64,000 nucleotides of DNA from Pseudomonadota bacterium (GCA_023454395.1 JAEYFY010000323.1:1-64000); one strand, 5' to 3'. Shown: positions 44,715 through 54,523, counted from the first letter of the stretch. Notes: generated by a model from the letters alone, not told the origin. Translations and numbers: made by a program.

Positions 44715-46671
44715 GCAATATACTTTCTATTTTTTGGCGATCATCTTATTAAGCATTATCAGCTTACAAATTGATAATTCTCTCTCTTTATCTCGCCAAC
44801 TATATTTATTGACTCATTCAGCCACAACAATGCCTTTTGCGGATGTTTTTTTCTTACATGCGCAATTACCACGTTTAGCCATGACGGTTGTTATTGGCGG
44901 TTTATTTGGTGTTGTTGGCAGTTTAATGCAGCAATTAACGCAAAATAATTTAACGTCTCCTTTAACCTTAGGCACTTCATCAGGTGCTTGGCTAGCCCTA
45001 GTGATCGTTAATATTTGGTTCACAGGCTTGGTTGCAGATTATAGTGCAGTAGCCGCAACAATGGGGGCTTTATTAGCCTTTTCTCTGGTAATTATTATTG
45101 CAGGAATTCGCAATATGACCGGCTTACCTTTAGTTGTTTCAGGTATGGTGGTCAATATTTTATTAGGTGCTATTGCAACGGCATTAGTGACATTAAACGC
45201 TCAATTCGCTCAAAATATATTTATGTGGGGAGCCGGAGATTTGGCTCAAGATGGCTGGGAACCGTTTTTTTGGCTATTACCTCGGATCGCCCCTGTTTTA
45301 CTTATTTTTATTTTTGCCCCTCGTATTCTTACATTATTACGTTTGGGTCATGAAGGCGCGACGGCTCGAGGATTATCTGTTTTACCTGCATTTGCCTTTT
45401 TTATTATATTAAGTACTTGGTTAGTCTCTGTCTCTATTACCGTTGTTGGGGTGATTAGCTTTATCGGATTACTTGCACCTAATATTGTAAGAACATTAGG
45501 CGCAAGAACTGCTCGCCAAGAACTTATTGCCAGCGGTCTAATGGGAATATGTTTATTGCTTATTACGGATAGCTTGGCAATATGGGCTGGCCAGTGGCTT
45601 AATACGGTTATTCCAAGTGGTGTTACCGCTGCCGCTATTGGCGCGCCTGCATTAATTTGGTTTAGTCGTAAGAAAATGCAAGCTCCAGATCAGCTTTCTA
45701 TTTCAATTATTTCTCAAACTAAAAAACTATCAAATTATACGGTTATAGGAATAACTGCATTATTAATGCTTGGATTAGCGCTTACCCTGTTTATTCATAT
45801 TAATGAGCGCCAATGGTTTTGGGAAGTACCTTCTGTTTATCAAGGGGCTTTACGTTTTCCTCGCCTATTAACAGCACTCTTTGCTGGTGTTGCACTGGCT
45901 ATTGCTGGCGTTATTTTACAACGTTTAATTTATAACCCGTTAGCCAGCCCCGATATTTTAGGTGTTTCATCTGGTGCCACTTTCGCTTTAGTATTTTCTA
46001 GCTTAATTCTGGGAAGTACTTTACAAACATCACAATGGGGAACCGCGTTATTAGGAAGCGGTGTGGTTATGATTATCTTATTAGTGTTGGGTAAAAGACA
46101 CCAATATGCCCCTGCCAGCTTGATCTTAACAGGTATTGCATTAACCGCGAGTTTAGAGGCTTTTATTCAGTTTTTCTTAGCGAAAGGTTCGTTAAGTAGC
46201 TATAAAATATTATTGTGGTTATCAGGCTCTACTTATCGCGTAACAGAGCAACAAGCTATTTATTTTGCATTAGCTATCATCTTTATTGTGGGCGTTGTTT
46301 TATTACTCACTCGATGGTTGGCATTAATATCTATCGGTCGAAGCTTTGCATTAGCGCGAGGATTATATACAGCACAAGCAAGTATTATTTTACTGATCAT
46401 TGTTTCTCTGTTATGTGCATTAGTTACATCAACCGTTGGCCCTATCGCCTTTATTGGCTTAGTCGCCCCTCATATGGCGGTATTAATTGGCGCTCAAAAA
46501 ATAAAATCACAATTAATTCTTTCGGGATTAATTGGTGCGACTTTAATGGTTTGGGCTGATTGGCTTGGGCAAATATTGATTTATCCTGCACAAATTGCCG
46601 CAGGAACTTTAGTGGCAATTTTAGGAGGTAGCTATTTCCTTTGTTTAATGCTGTTAAATCGTAATCGCTGA
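44704..46671 (+). CDS. Fused iron-siderophore permease (FhuB-like)
   Basis: A 655-aa inner-membrane permease made of two FecCD-type halves (about 1-325 and 340-655), as in E. coli FhuB (660 aa). Each half has the coupling segment with a conserved glycine (FIGLLAPNIVR in the first, FIGLVAPHMAV in the second) and the GTSSGA/GVSSGA loop. Together with the FhuC- and FhuD-like products it forms a complete importer. A terminator follows, so the operon ends here. Confidence 0.94.
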   Translation: MKIKQYTFYFLAIILLSIISLQIDNSLSLSRQLYLLTHSATTMPFADVFFLHAQLPRLAMTVVIGGLFGVVGSLMQQLTQNNLTSPLTLGTSSGAWLALVIVNIWFTGLVADYSAVAATMGALLAFSLVIIIAGIRNMTGLPLVVSGMVVNILLGAIATALVTLNAQFAQNIFMWGAGDLAQDGWEPFFWLLPRIAPVLLIFIFAPRILTLLRLGHEGATARGLSVLPAFAFFIILSTWLVSVSITVVGVISFIGLLAPNIVRTLGARTARQELIASGLMGICLLLITDSLAIWAGQWLNTVIPSGVTAAAIGAPALIWFSRKKMQAPDQLSISIISQTKKLSNYTVIGITALLMLGLALTLFIHINERQWFWEVPSVYQGALRFPRLLTALFAGVALAIAGVILQRLIYNPLASPDILGVSSGATFALVFSSLILGSTLQTSQWGTALLGSGVVMIILLVLGKRHQYAPASLILTGIALTASLEAFIQFFLAKGSLSSYKILLWLSGSTYRVTEQQAIYFALAIIFIVGVVLLLTRWLALISIGRSFALARGLYTAQASIILLIIVSLLCALVTSTVGPIAFIGLVAPHMAVLIGAQKIKSQLILSGLIGATLMVWADWLGQILIYPAQIAAGTLVAILGGSYFLCLMLLNRNR

Positions 46672-46677
46672 TTAAAA

Positions 46678-46724
46678 AAAGCCTAAGATATCAACATTAA
46701 TCTTGCTGATATTCTTAGGCTTTA
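46678..46724. terminator. Bidirectional terminator after the siderophore importer
   Basis: AAAGCCTAAGA and TCTTAGGCTTT form an 11-bp stem, extended by an inner ATATCA/TGATAT pairing. A-rich and T-rich flanks suit both directions; the convergent MFS gene ends at 46742. Confidence 0.82.
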
Positions 46725-46741
46725 ATTATTATTGATTATGC

Positions 46742-47944
46742 TTAAATCTTATTGTTGTAATTATTTATGCGTTTAAAGCCAATAAATGCAATGAACATCA
46801 CTAAAGCACTTGCGCCAATGGCAATCCATACACCCGCTTGAACACCAGAATAATCAATGAGTTGCCCTGTTAATGTCGCCCCAATTGCCGTACCTACATT
46901 TAGCCCTGCAAGTAACCATGTCATTCCTTCAGTAAGCTGATTTTCTGGCACAACTTTCTCAATAAGTGACATTGTCACGATTATCATGGGAGCAAAGAAG
47001 ACTCCTGAAATTAATACGACAAAACTTAAGCTATAAATAGAACCGACAAAAACAAGAGGTAAAATAGTGAGAAAAGTTGCGATACCACCTAAACATAATA
47101 AGCGATGCAATGGTGTTGATAACTTTAGCGTGCCATAAAACAAACCAGCAAAACAAGAGCCAATGGCATAAGCTGATAATAAAAGGCTGGCACCGATGGG
47201 CGCTCCTTGAATATTAGCAAAAGCCACACTAAAGATATCAATGGTGCCTACAATTGCCCCCATAAAAATCATAATAACAGTTAAGATTTTTACGAGAGAA
47301 AAGCGGATCACAGATTGTGTTTTATAAAGTGTTAATTCAGAAGATATTGATTTTATTGCGGGTTCTGTATTGCGTTGTGAAACGAGTAATAATACACCAA
47401 TAATAAGAAAAATAGCCGCCATTAATAATCCTGCTTGTGGAAAAAAAGCGACACTTAATGTGACAGAAATGGGGGGACCAAGAATAAAGGTCACTTCATC
47501 AAATACACTTTCTAATGAATATGCGGTTTGTAAACGATCATCTTCTTTATAAATTGTCGTCCATCTCGCCCTTACCATAGCGGAAATACATGGCATAAAT
47601 CCAATTAGTACCGCGAAAATAAATAATAAACTAATATGCCACTGTAACCATGTTGCCAATAGCATTCCCCCTATTCCAATGACACTCATTAATGTGAATA
47701 GAGGTAAAATTCTAGATTGCCCATAAGTATCGACTAGGCGTGATATTTGAGGCGATAACACAGCATAAGTAAAAACAAAACTAGCAGAAATTGTACCCGC
47801 TAATGCATAACTGCCTGTGATTTGTGAAATCATCATAATGATACCAATACCCATCATGGGTAACGGTAATCGAGCTATCATTCCAGCCAAAGTAAAAGAT
47901 ACGGTTCCTTTATAGCTAAATAGCGTTTGATAAGTACTTATCAT
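46742..47944 (-). CDS. MFS transporter
   Basis: A 400-aa, 12-helix MFS protein. The conserved 'VRARWTTIYKEDDRLQTAYSLESVFDEVTFILGP' region (in parts) is typical of a poorly characterised actinobacterial and enterobacterial exporter subgroup. ATG 47944 follows AAGGA with correct spacing; the in-frame upstream Met at 47971 lacks support. It is divergent from the TetR gene at 48085, and three CGTATGTATA-type elements in the gap point to repression by that TetR. The substrate is unknown. Confidence 0.87.
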   Translation of the reverse strand: MISTYQTLFSYKGTVSFTLAGMIARLPLPMMGIGIIMMISQITGSYALAGTISASFVFTYAVLSPQISRLVDTYGQSRILPLFTLMSVIGIGGMLLATWLQWHISLLFIFAVLIGFMPCISAMVRARWTTIYKEDDRLQTAYSLESVFDEVTFILGPPISVTLSVAFFPQAGLLMAAIFLIIGVLLLVSQRNTEPAIKSISSELTLYKTQSVIRFSLVKILTVIMIFMGAIVGTIDIFSVAFANIQGAPIGASLLLSAYAIGSCFAGLFYGTLKLSTPLHRLLCLGGIATFLTILPLVFVGSIYSLSFVVLISGVFFAPMIIVTMSLIEKVVPENQLTEGMTWLLAGLNVGTAIGATLTGQLIDYSGVQAGVWIAIGASALVMFIAFIGFKRINNYNNKI

Positions 47945-47991
47945 AGTTTTCCTTATGTTTACCCTTGCCATTTTTACAAGGGTTCAAGATA

Positions 47992-48067
47992 ATACATACA
48001 TAGCGTATGTATAAATCATATATACATACGAACTGAATGTAAATATACAAACAATACGTATGTATAT
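47992..48067. promoter_or_regulatory. Repeated TetR-type operator elements
   Basis: The decamer CGTATGTATA occurs at 48004-48013, inverted (TATACATACG) at 48021-48030, and at 48058-48067 in direct orientation with one end overlapping the TetR ribosome-binding region. The first is part of a larger dyad ATACATAC...GTATGTAT. They sit between divergent MFS and TetR starts. Confidence 0.65.
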
Positions 48068-48084
48068 TTTAAAAAGGAGAGAAA

Positions 48085-48675
48085 ATGGCTAGGCGTACTC
48101 GTGCTGAAATGGAAGAAACACGGCTATTATTGCTAGAAACCGCAAGAAAAGTCTTTTGTGAACAAGGTTATGCAGAAGCATCGATGGATGATTTAACCGC
48201 ACAAGCAGGTTTAACGCGAGGAGCGTTATATCACCATTTTGGCGATAAAAAAGGATTGTTATCTGCTGTTGTTGCACAAATAGATACAGAGATGGATGCT
48301 CGTTTGCAGGCTATCTCAGATACCATTGATGATCCTTGGTTGGCATTTTCAATGCGCTGTCATACCTATTTAGAAATGGCTTTAGAGCCTGAAATTCAGC
48401 GTATTATTATGCGAGATTCAAGGGCTGTTTTAAGTGATAAACTGACTGAACTACCGACTCATTGTGTAATCTCTATGAGTAATATGATTGATAAACTTAT
48501 CGAGAATAAAATACTGGTAGAGTCTGACTCAAAAATGTTGGCTCTATTTATTTATGGTAGCTTAGAAGCCACGGCTTTATGGATAGCAAACAGTCTTGAT
48601 GGTGAAACTGAGCTAAAACAAGCCAAATCAACATTAGATACGTTATTAAACAGCTTACGTATTTCAGCAGAATAA
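48085..48675 (+). CDS. TetR-family regulator 1
   Basis: A 196-aa TetR-type repressor with the N-terminal HTH (residues about 10-55; 'ASMDDLTAQAGLTRGALYHHFGDKKGL' in parts) and a helical ligand domain. AGGAGAG lies 4 nt before the ATG. It probably represses itself and the divergent MFS gene through the CGTATGTATA elements. The ligand is unknown. A clear terminator follows. Confidence 0.92.
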   Translation: MARRTRAEMEETRLLLLETARKVFCEQGYAEASMDDLTAQAGLTRGALYHHFGDKKGLLSAVVAQIDTEMDARLQAISDTIDDPWLAFSMRCHTYLEMALEPEIQRIIMRDSRAVLSDKLTELPTHCVISMSNMIDKLIENKILVESDSKMLALFIYGSLEATALWIANSLDGETELKQAKSTLDTLLNSLRISAE

Positions 48676-48678
48676 ATA

Positions 48679-48716
48679 AAAAGGGTAATAGCTAGTTATT
48701 ACCCTTTTCTCTTTTA
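48679..48716 (+). terminator. Terminator of TetR gene 1
   Basis: AAAAGGGTAATA and TATTACCCTTTT form a 12-bp stem with a 6-nt loop, then TCTCTTTT. Confidence 0.85.
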
Positions 48717-48755
48717 GAAAATTAATATCGTGACACTGTCACGATAAGATTTGGC

Positions 48756-49352
48756 TTATTTTAGTAATTGAGTAAATTGCTGATATAACATATTACCTAA
48801 TGTTTTTGCGGTATATTCTTCGCTATGACCTAAATTATCAACCGCAGCATGCATACCATGATAAATCAATGTACTGGTTAATTCCGGTTGTGTAACGTGC
48901 CACGTTTTATTTTCTGTACCCGAAATTAACAGTGTTTGAATTTGTTGTAATGCTCTATTTTCATGAATATTGCTGCTTTGATGAAATACTTGATGAAAAA
49001 GCATATCGTGTAATTCTTGTTTCTCAACATAAGCAATAACGCTGATTTCACACCATTGTTTTAATTTTTCACGGTGATCTTGTTGTGAGCAGGCGTCCAT
49101 TGCGTTATCTATTTTATTTAAATACCAATCCATATAACGTGTTCTGAGTGCATCAAGAACGTCTGTTTTGGCAGAAAAATAGTGATAATACGTTCCTTTT
49201 GCTACCCCTGCTTTTTTTACGATATCGCTAACGGTTGTAGCATCAAAACCTTTATCAAGAAATAACGCTTCTGCCGCATTCATTAACTCTTCTAAACGAA
49301 CCTCTGCGGGTTTTGTTCTCGGTTTATCTGTGGTTTGTTCTTCTAATGACAT
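48756..49352 (-). CDS. TetR-family regulator 2
   Basis: A 198-aa TetR-type repressor. The HTH (about residues 19-65) contains 'TVSDIVKKAGVAKGTYYHYF'; the rest is a helical ligand-binding and dimer domain. GAGGGAG precedes the ATG. It is divergent from the DHA2 exporter gene; the perfect palindrome at 49443-49455 should be its operator. A close copy of that operator lies before siderophore receptor 1, so this protein may link export with iron uptake. Confidence 0.92.
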   Translation of the reverse strand: MSLEEQTTDKPRTKPAEVRLEELMNAAEALFLDKGFDATTVSDIVKKAGVAKGTYYHYFSAKTDVLDALRTRYMDWYLNKIDNAMDACSQQDHREKLKQWCEISVIAYVEKQELHDMLFHQVFHQSSNIHENRALQQIQTLLISGTENKTWHVTQPELTSTLIYHGMHAAVDNLGHSEEYTAKTLGNMLYQQFTQLLK

Positions 49353-49413
49353 TGCTTATCTCCCTCAAAGTCGCTGGTAAAGAGTACTCTATATTAAAGC
49401 GACTCACAATGAT

Positions 49414-49433
49414 GATAAATGAAACTCATTATC
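49414..49433. promoter_or_regulatory. Weak Fur-like box in the TetR 2/MFS gap
   Basis: GATAAATGAAACTCATTATC resembles a Fur element in both arms (AAATGA and TCATTATC), with 14 of 19 matches to the consensus over its last 19 bases. It sits about 10 bp from the TetR palindrome. Confidence 0.4.
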
Positions 49434-49442
49434 AATAACCAT

Positions 49443-49455
49443 TGACCGACGGTCA
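49443..49455. promoter_or_regulatory. TetR operator (perfect palindrome)
   Basis: TGACCG-a-CGGTCA is a perfect 13-bp palindrome between the divergent TetR 2 and MFS genes, of a type common among TetR operators. Its extended sequence recurs at 36184-36203. Confidence 0.75.
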
Positions 49456-49504
49456 GTCGAGTATTATTATGCTAATATTATTCATCATTAAGGCAATAAA
49501 GCTT

Positions 49505-51007
49505 ATGACTTATTTAAAACGACTGTCACTTATCTGTGCCATTTGTTTAGGTACTTTTATGGCAACTCTCGATATTAGTATCGTGAATGTGGCTCTGCCA
49601 ACTATTCAAAATGATATACATGCTGATATGGCAACCTTGCAGTGGATTGTGGATGCTTATGCGCTTTGTTTATCAGCCTGTATTTTGTCATCAGGTCCTT
49701 TAAGTGATCGCTTTGGGCGAAAAAAAGTGTGGCTATGGGGCGTGATTATTTTCACGTTAGGATCAGTAATTTGTGCAATTGCACAGCAACATGAAATATT
49801 AATTCTTGGTCGTATTATTCAAGGTATTGCCGCTGCTGCACTTATTCCGGGCGCATTGTCTTTAATTACTCATGCTTTTCCTATTGATATTGAGCGAGTT
49901 CGTATCATCGGAATATGGTCTTCTGTTAGTGCATTGTCGCTTATCATTGGTCCTATTTTAGGGGGTGTTTTAGTTCATGCTAGTGGTTGGGCGAGCATAT
50001 TTCTTATTAATATTCCTATTGGCATTATTACCGTTTTATTAGGTTGGTATGGATTAAGTGAGAGTGCTGATCCTGAAAATGTTGCTTTAGATCCCTTTGG
50101 TCAATTAACCAGTATGTTGGGATTAGGATCACTGACTTATGGTTTGATTGAAGCTGGCTCTGTGGGTTGGTCACATTATAGAACAGTATCAACACTGATT
50201 GCGGGGATTATATTTCTTGCCCTTTTCGTCATGATAGAAAAACGTGTTGAACGCCCTTTATTACCACTGACCTTATTTAAAGATCGTACATTCTTTCAAT
50301 ATAACCTTTCTTCTTTTACCTTGGGTTTTGCTACATACAGCAATGTATTTTTTATCGCTTTCTTTTTGCAAAAAGCACAAGGTTGGAGTGCATTAGAAAC
50401 GGGATGGAGAATGGCACCAGAATTTATTGCAATGGCGCTGTTTTCTATGTCTTTTGGACGATTCTCTTCTTATTTCTCCGTTAGGAAACTCATGATCTGT
50501 GGTTTCTTATTTATCGCTATTTCTTCTTGTCTATTAGCGACATTAGCAACAAATAGCCACTATGGAATAACAGGAAGCTATCTGTTTGTATTAGGCGCTG
50601 GAATGGGATTATCAACACCCGCAATAGGTGCTTTAGTGATGAAAAGTGTGCCACCGTCTCGTTCTGGTATGGCGTCTGCAACCATGAATGCATTAAGACA
50701 AACCGGTATGACAATGGGAATTGCTTTATTAGGTACATTGATGGTGCAACAAGCAATTCATTATATGGTGATCCAAAGCCAAGTATTGGGAATATCTGTA
50801 AATTATATCGATATTGTTAGTTTGGTGACTGAAAATACGACAAATGGTTTAGACAAAGGGTTTATCACTTTGTTACCAGAGGCATTTAATTCGGGGTTTG
50901 CTTATGCAATTGCGACTGCGGGGATCTCATGTTTTGTGACTTTATTTATAGTGCTCTTTCCTGTTAAAGCAAAACATAAGGCACTTACTCAACAAATCAC
51001 AGATTAA
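49505..51007 (+). CDS. DHA2-family MFS exporter (EmrB/QacA type)
   Basis: A 500-aa, 14-helix drug:H+ antiporter. Motif A-like (GPLSDRFGRKKV) follows helix 2, motif C-like (LIIGPILGGVL) lies in helix 5, and 'TLDISIVNVALPTIQ' marks helix 1 with the motif D1 aspartate. Likely substrates are hydrophobic cations, detergents or a secreted metabolite. ATG 49505 is chosen because an earlier in-frame Met at 49442 lies inside the operator. No membrane fusion partner is adjacent. Confidence 0.9.
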   Translation: MTYLKRLSLICAICLGTFMATLDISIVNVALPTIQNDIHADMATLQWIVDAYALCLSACILSSGPLSDRFGRKKVWLWGVIIFTLGSVICAIAQQHEILILGRIIQGIAAAALIPGALSLITHAFPIDIERVRIIGIWSSVSALSLIIGPILGGVLVHASGWASIFLINIPIGIITVLLGWYGLSESADPENVALDPFGQLTSMLGLGSLTYGLIEAGSVGWSHYRTVSTLIAGIIFLALFVMIEKRVERPLLPLTLFKDRTFFQYNLSSFTLGFATYSNVFFIAFFLQKAQGWSALETGWRMAPEFIAMALFSMSFGRFSSYFSVRKLMICGFLFIAISSCLLATLATNSHYGITGSYLFVLGAGMGLSTPAIGALVMKSVPPSRSGMASATMNALRQTGMTMGIALLGTLMVQQAIHYMVIQSQVLGISVNYIDIVSLVTENTTNGLDKGFITLLPEAFNSGFAYAIATAGISCFVTLFIVLFPVKAKHKALTQQITD

Positions 51008-51010
51008 AGT

Positions 51011-51898
51011 TTATAAACGCTGAGATAAAAATTCTAGAAAAGACTCTATATTACGTGAGAGCTTACTGCGAGTTGCATATATTGCTACTAAATTAATCGT
51101 TGCGGGTTGTTGAGGAAACTCAATAGCTCGTAACTTCCCTTCTTTAATCATATCAAGGCAGCAATGCTCGGCTAAAATAGCAAATCCTAATCCTTTTAAT
51201 ACTGCTGATTTTGCCAATATGGCGCTGTTTACTCGATAATTACTATTAATGGTTACCCTGATTGGTTTTTTATCTTCATCCATAAATATCCAGGGTTGCC
51301 CTTCTAAGGCGCTTAAACTAGAAATACAAGGCATTTTGCTTAACTGTTCAATATGTGTAGGTATTCCTGTTTTTTCTAATAATTCATTAGATGCCACAAC
51401 AATACTGCGCCATGATTTAATTAAGCGTGAGTGATGGCTACTATCCGCTAAATTTCCACGGTGAAAAGTTAATAGTAAATCAATATCATCATCGATGATA
51501 TTTCTTGGCATTAATTGGGTATCACATTGGATCAGTAAATTAGGATGAAGTGCAGCAAAATCAGCCAAAATATCACCAAGTAGTTCACTACCATATTCAC
51601 TTGGGATCGTTAAACGGAAAGTGCCAGTTAATGGTCCATCACTGGTGATATTGCTTACAACATTGTCTAATTCAGTTAAGGTTTTTGTTCCTTGCTGATA
51701 GAGGATTTTTCCTTGCTCAGTAAGGCGCATTTTTCGAGTTGTTCTATCAATAAGTTTACAATTAAGTTGTTGTTCAAGTTGCTTAATTGCACGACTGATA
51801 TTTGAAGTAGGCATAGATAATAGCCGAGCGGCGGCTGCAAATTGCCCTTGCTCTGCTACGGCAGAAAAAATACGTAATAAATTAAGATCGATTTGCAT
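51011..51898 (-). CDS. LysR-family regulator
   Basis: A 295-aa LysR-type regulator starting MQIDLNLLRIFSAV, with the HTH at about 15-40 ('FAAAARLLSMPTSNISRAIKQLE' in parts) and a C-terminal effector domain. A longer in-frame start at 51955 would add 19 residues not normal for the family. It lies 78 nt downstream of the accA-like gene on the same strand and converges on the DHA2 gene with 3 nt between stops. Its targets may be either neighbour. Confidence 0.87.
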   Translation of the reverse strand: MQIDLNLLRIFSAVAEQGQFAAAARLLSMPTSNISRAIKQLEQQLNCKLIDRTTRKMRLTEQGKILYQQGTKTLTELDNVVSNITSDGPLTGTFRLTIPSEYGSELLGDILADFAALHPNLLIQCDTQLMPRNIIDDDIDLLLTFHRGNLADSSHHSRLIKSWRSIVVASNELLEKTGIPTHIEQLSKMPCISSLSALEGQPWIFMDEDKKPIRVTINSNYRVNSAILAKSAVLKGLGFAILAEHCCLDMIKEGKLRAIEFPQQPATINLVAIYATRSKLSRNIESFLEFLSQRL

Positions 51899-51976
51899 AA
51901 ATAATTCACTGCCTACTGTATTTCTATTACTCAATATAGGCAGTGTATCATTCATTTTCTTTTCACTCGTTAATAA

Positions 51977-52939
51977 TTAACAGTAACCGTGAGACATGAG
52001 TTTTTGATAGCGTTTATCTAGGAGTTCTTCGGTTGAATAACTTTTTAACAAGGCTAAGTCAGTTAATAGCTGTTGTTTAAGAAATTCTGCAGCTTGTTGA
52101 TGATCACGATGAGCGCCACCTAATGGCTCTGGAATAATGGCATCGATAATACCTAATGATTGTAATTTAGGTGCTGTCATTCCCATGGTTTCTGCTGCAA
52201 TTGGTGCTTTATCGGAACTTTTCCATAGAATAGAAGCACACCCTTCTGGCGAAATAGCTGCATAAGTACTGTATTGCAGCATATTCACTTTATCACCTAC
52301 ACCAATAGCGAGCGCACCTCCAGAAAATCCTTCACCAGTAATAGTGCAAATAATAGGTGTTTTTAATCGTGACATTTCAAGAATATTACGAGCGATAGCT
52401 TCTGCTTGTCCTCGTTCTTCAGCACCGACACCAGGATAAGCCCCAGCAGAATCAATAAAAATAATAACAGGTAGATGAAAGCGCTCTGCCATTTTCATTA
52501 AACGTAATGCTTTTCTATAACCTTCTGGTGATGGCATACCAAAATTACGCAGAATTTTCTCTTTGGTATCACGCCCTTTTTGTTGCCCAATCACCATGAC
52601 AGGCATTTTGTCTAAACGCGCTAAACCCGCAACAATCGCTTTATCATCAGCGTAAGCTCTATCACCCGCCAACTCCTGAAAATCAGTAAAAACCGCTTTA
52701 ATATAGTCAAGGGTATATGGGCGCATGGGATGACGAGCGAGTTGCACAATTTCCCAAGCACCTAAATCAGTAAAAATAGATTTTGTCAGCGAAAGACTTT
52801 TTTGCCTTAAACGTGCGATCTCTTCATCTAAATTAATCCCTGTTGGTTCATCTTGAGATTGCTTAAAGGTGAGCAATGCATCTATTTTTTCGTCTAATTC
52901 AACAATAGGTTTTTCAAATTCAAGATGAATAAAAGACAT
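51977..52939 (-). CDS. accA: Divergent paralogue of acetyl-CoA carboxylase carboxyltransferase alpha
   Basis: A 320-aa carboxyltransferase alpha subunit (E. coli AccA 319 aa), clearly of that family: [27 protein letters not shown], '[18 protein letters not shown]', [13 protein letters not shown] and PEPLGGAHR. It departs from AccA where the family is nearly invariant: [10 protein letters not shown] (S164, A165 in place of Thr-Pro) and [10 protein letters not shown] (F205 in place of Gly). The N-terminus is also diverged. Its setting, upstream of a LysR gene and without dnaE, differs from the usual accA locus, so I infer a second copy, perhaps giving resistance to a carboxyltransferase inhibitor. 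TGAGGT precedes the ATG. Confidence 0.85.
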   Translation of the reverse strand: MSFIHLEFEKPIVELDEKIDALLTFKQSQDEPTGINLDEEIARLRQKSLSLTKSIFTDLGAWEIVQLARHPMRPYTLDYIKAVFTDFQELAGDRAYADDKAIVAGLARLDKMPVMVIGQQKGRDTKEKILRNFGMPSPEGYRKALRLMKMAERFHLPVIIFIDSAGAYPGVGAEERGQAEAIARNILEMSRLKTPIICTITGEGFSGGALAIGVGDKVNMLQYSTYAAISPEGCASILWKSSDKAPIAAETMGMTAPKLQSLGIIDAIIPEPLGGAHRDHQQAAEFLKQQLLTDLALLKSYSTEELLDKRYQKLMSHGYC

Positions 52940-53243
52940 AACGACCTCAGATTTAATGCAGTAAATAAAACAGTAATTGATTCAGTTTAGAAAAAATAAC
53001 AATGTGTTGATAGAGAGGAATTTGATAAACACTATTATCAAAAATGGGATAATTAAACATTACTACAAGATCAGAAAAGAAAAAAACAAGATCAAAAAGA
53101 GCTTTTTTTCTAATTTTACGCTATACAGTAATTACTAAGTCATGTATTAATATACAGTGCGAATTTGTTCTTTTTTCACCCGTAAAAAATCGCACGAATA
53201 ATAAAATACTCCATAAAATACAAATAATTAGAATAAAGATAAT
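52940..53243. other. 304-bp gap between the accA-like gene and ydeE
   Basis: No gene is seen. A dyad TTTGATAA-acacta-TTATCAAA at 53021-53042 is the main feature and could be an operator for the LysR gene product or another regulator. The remainder is AT-rich and must hold the divergent promoters. Confidence 0.5.
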
Positions 53244-54431
53244 ATGTTCTCAAAAAAAACACGCTCAACAACTGCTCTGCTATTTTCATCACTTCTTCTT
53301 ACTATCGGAAGAGGTGCAACATTACCGTTTATGGCAATCTATTTGTCACGAGAGTATCAATTACCCGTCGATGATATTGGTATTGCCATGTCTATTGCAT
53401 TAACAACGGGAATTTTTTTCAGCCTTGGCTTTGGCATGCTTGCTGATAAATTTGAGAAAAAACGTTATATGATATTGGCAATTTTAACGTTTATTTTTGG
53501 ATTTGCCGCAATCCCTCTTGTCCATAGCACTATTTTAGTCGTTATCTTTTTCTCTGTGATTAACTGCTCTTATTTAGTGTTTTCAACCGTATTAAAAGCG
53601 TATTTTTCTGAAACCTTATCGGTTTCAGCAAAGCCTAAAATATTCTCTTTAAACTATACCTTTATCAATATGGGATGGACGGTGGGTCCCCCTATCGGCA
53701 CCTTATTATTAATGTATGGGACACAACTACCTTTCTGGCTTGCGGCTATTTCTGCAACATTGCCACTATTTATGATCCAGGTTTTTGTTCAACGCTCAAA
53801 AATGGTGAATACAGATGAAGAAAATAGTGTGAAATGGGACCCGAAAATAATGCTAAAAGACAGAGCATTGAGTTGGTTTGTGCTCTCAACTTTTTTCGGA
53901 ACATTAACATTTGGCTCTTTTGCATCGTGTATTTCGCAATATATTTTAGTGGTGTACGATGCAAAATTAGCAGAGTCTGTTATTGCGGTTGTATTACCTG
54001 TAAACGCGGCCATTGTTGTCTCTCTACAATATATTGTCGGTAAGCATGTTACAGCCGAAAGACTTCGTAAATTAATGACACTGGGTACGTTATTTTTTAT
54101 GCTGGGCTTACTTGGTTTTATATTTGCTGGCGATAATCTAATCTTTTGGGCATTAGCTATCGCGGTATTTACCTTTGGTGAATTAATTTATGCGCCTGGT
54201 GAGTATATGATGATTGATAATATTGCCCCGTTAGGAATGAAAGCCAGTTATTTCTCGGCACAGTCACTCGGTTGGTTAGGTGCTGCGCTTAATCCACTTG
54301 TTAGTGGTTTTATTTTAACTGCATTTCCACCAGCCTCTTTATTCACTATTTTAATGGTCGTTTCTGCATTGGCTTGGTTTTGTATGATCCAAGGTATGAA
54401 TGCCAGCCGAAATAAAATGATATCTGTTTAA
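53244..54431 (+). CDS. ydeE: MFS efflux transporter YdeE
   Basis: A 395-aa, 12-helix MFS protein that follows E. coli YdeE closely from the N-terminus (LLLTIGRGATLPFMAIYLSR) through 'FSLGFGMLADKFEKKRYM', 'VGPPIGTLL' and the late 'IYAPGEYMMIDNIAPLGMKA' (in parts). E. coli YdeE exports dipeptides and some drugs. It is monocistronic and ends at a strong terminator. It is divergent from the accA-like gene across a 304-bp gap. Confidence 0.92.
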   Translation: MFSKKTRSTTALLFSSLLLTIGRGATLPFMAIYLSREYQLPVDDIGIAMSIALTTGIFFSLGFGMLADKFEKKRYMILAILTFIFGFAAIPLVHSTILVVIFFSVINCSYLVFSTVLKAYFSETLSVSAKPKIFSLNYTFINMGWTVGPPIGTLLLMYGTQLPFWLAAISATLPLFMIQVFVQRSKMVNTDEENSVKWDPKIMLKDRALSWFVLSTFFGTLTFGSFASCISQYILVVYDAKLAESVIAVVLPVNAAIVVSLQYIVGKHVTAERLRKLMTLGTLFFMLGLLGFIFAGDNLIFWALAIAVFTFGELIYAPGEYMMIDNIAPLGMKASYFSAQSLGWLGAALNPLVSGFILTAFPPASLFTILMVVSALAWFCMIQGMNASRNKMISV

Positions 54432-54448
54432 TATATTGGGTATTAATA

Positions 54449-54489
54449 AAATCATAACCCCCTGTTTTACGGGGGTTATGATTTTTAGC
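54449..54489. terminator. Bidirectional terminator between ydeE and nifJ
   Basis: AAAATCATAACCCCC and GGGGGTTATGATTTT form a perfect 15-bp stem with T-rich and A-rich flanks. Confidence 0.92.
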
Positions 54490-54523
54490 AGAGCGGGATT
54501 TATAGTTTATTCAGTCTTTGACT

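Noticed and set aside
36264-46671. Complete siderophore biosynthesis cluster
   Set aside because: Only receptors, binding proteins, an importer and a lectin-fold protein are present; no NRPS or NIS synthetase genes occur in the window.
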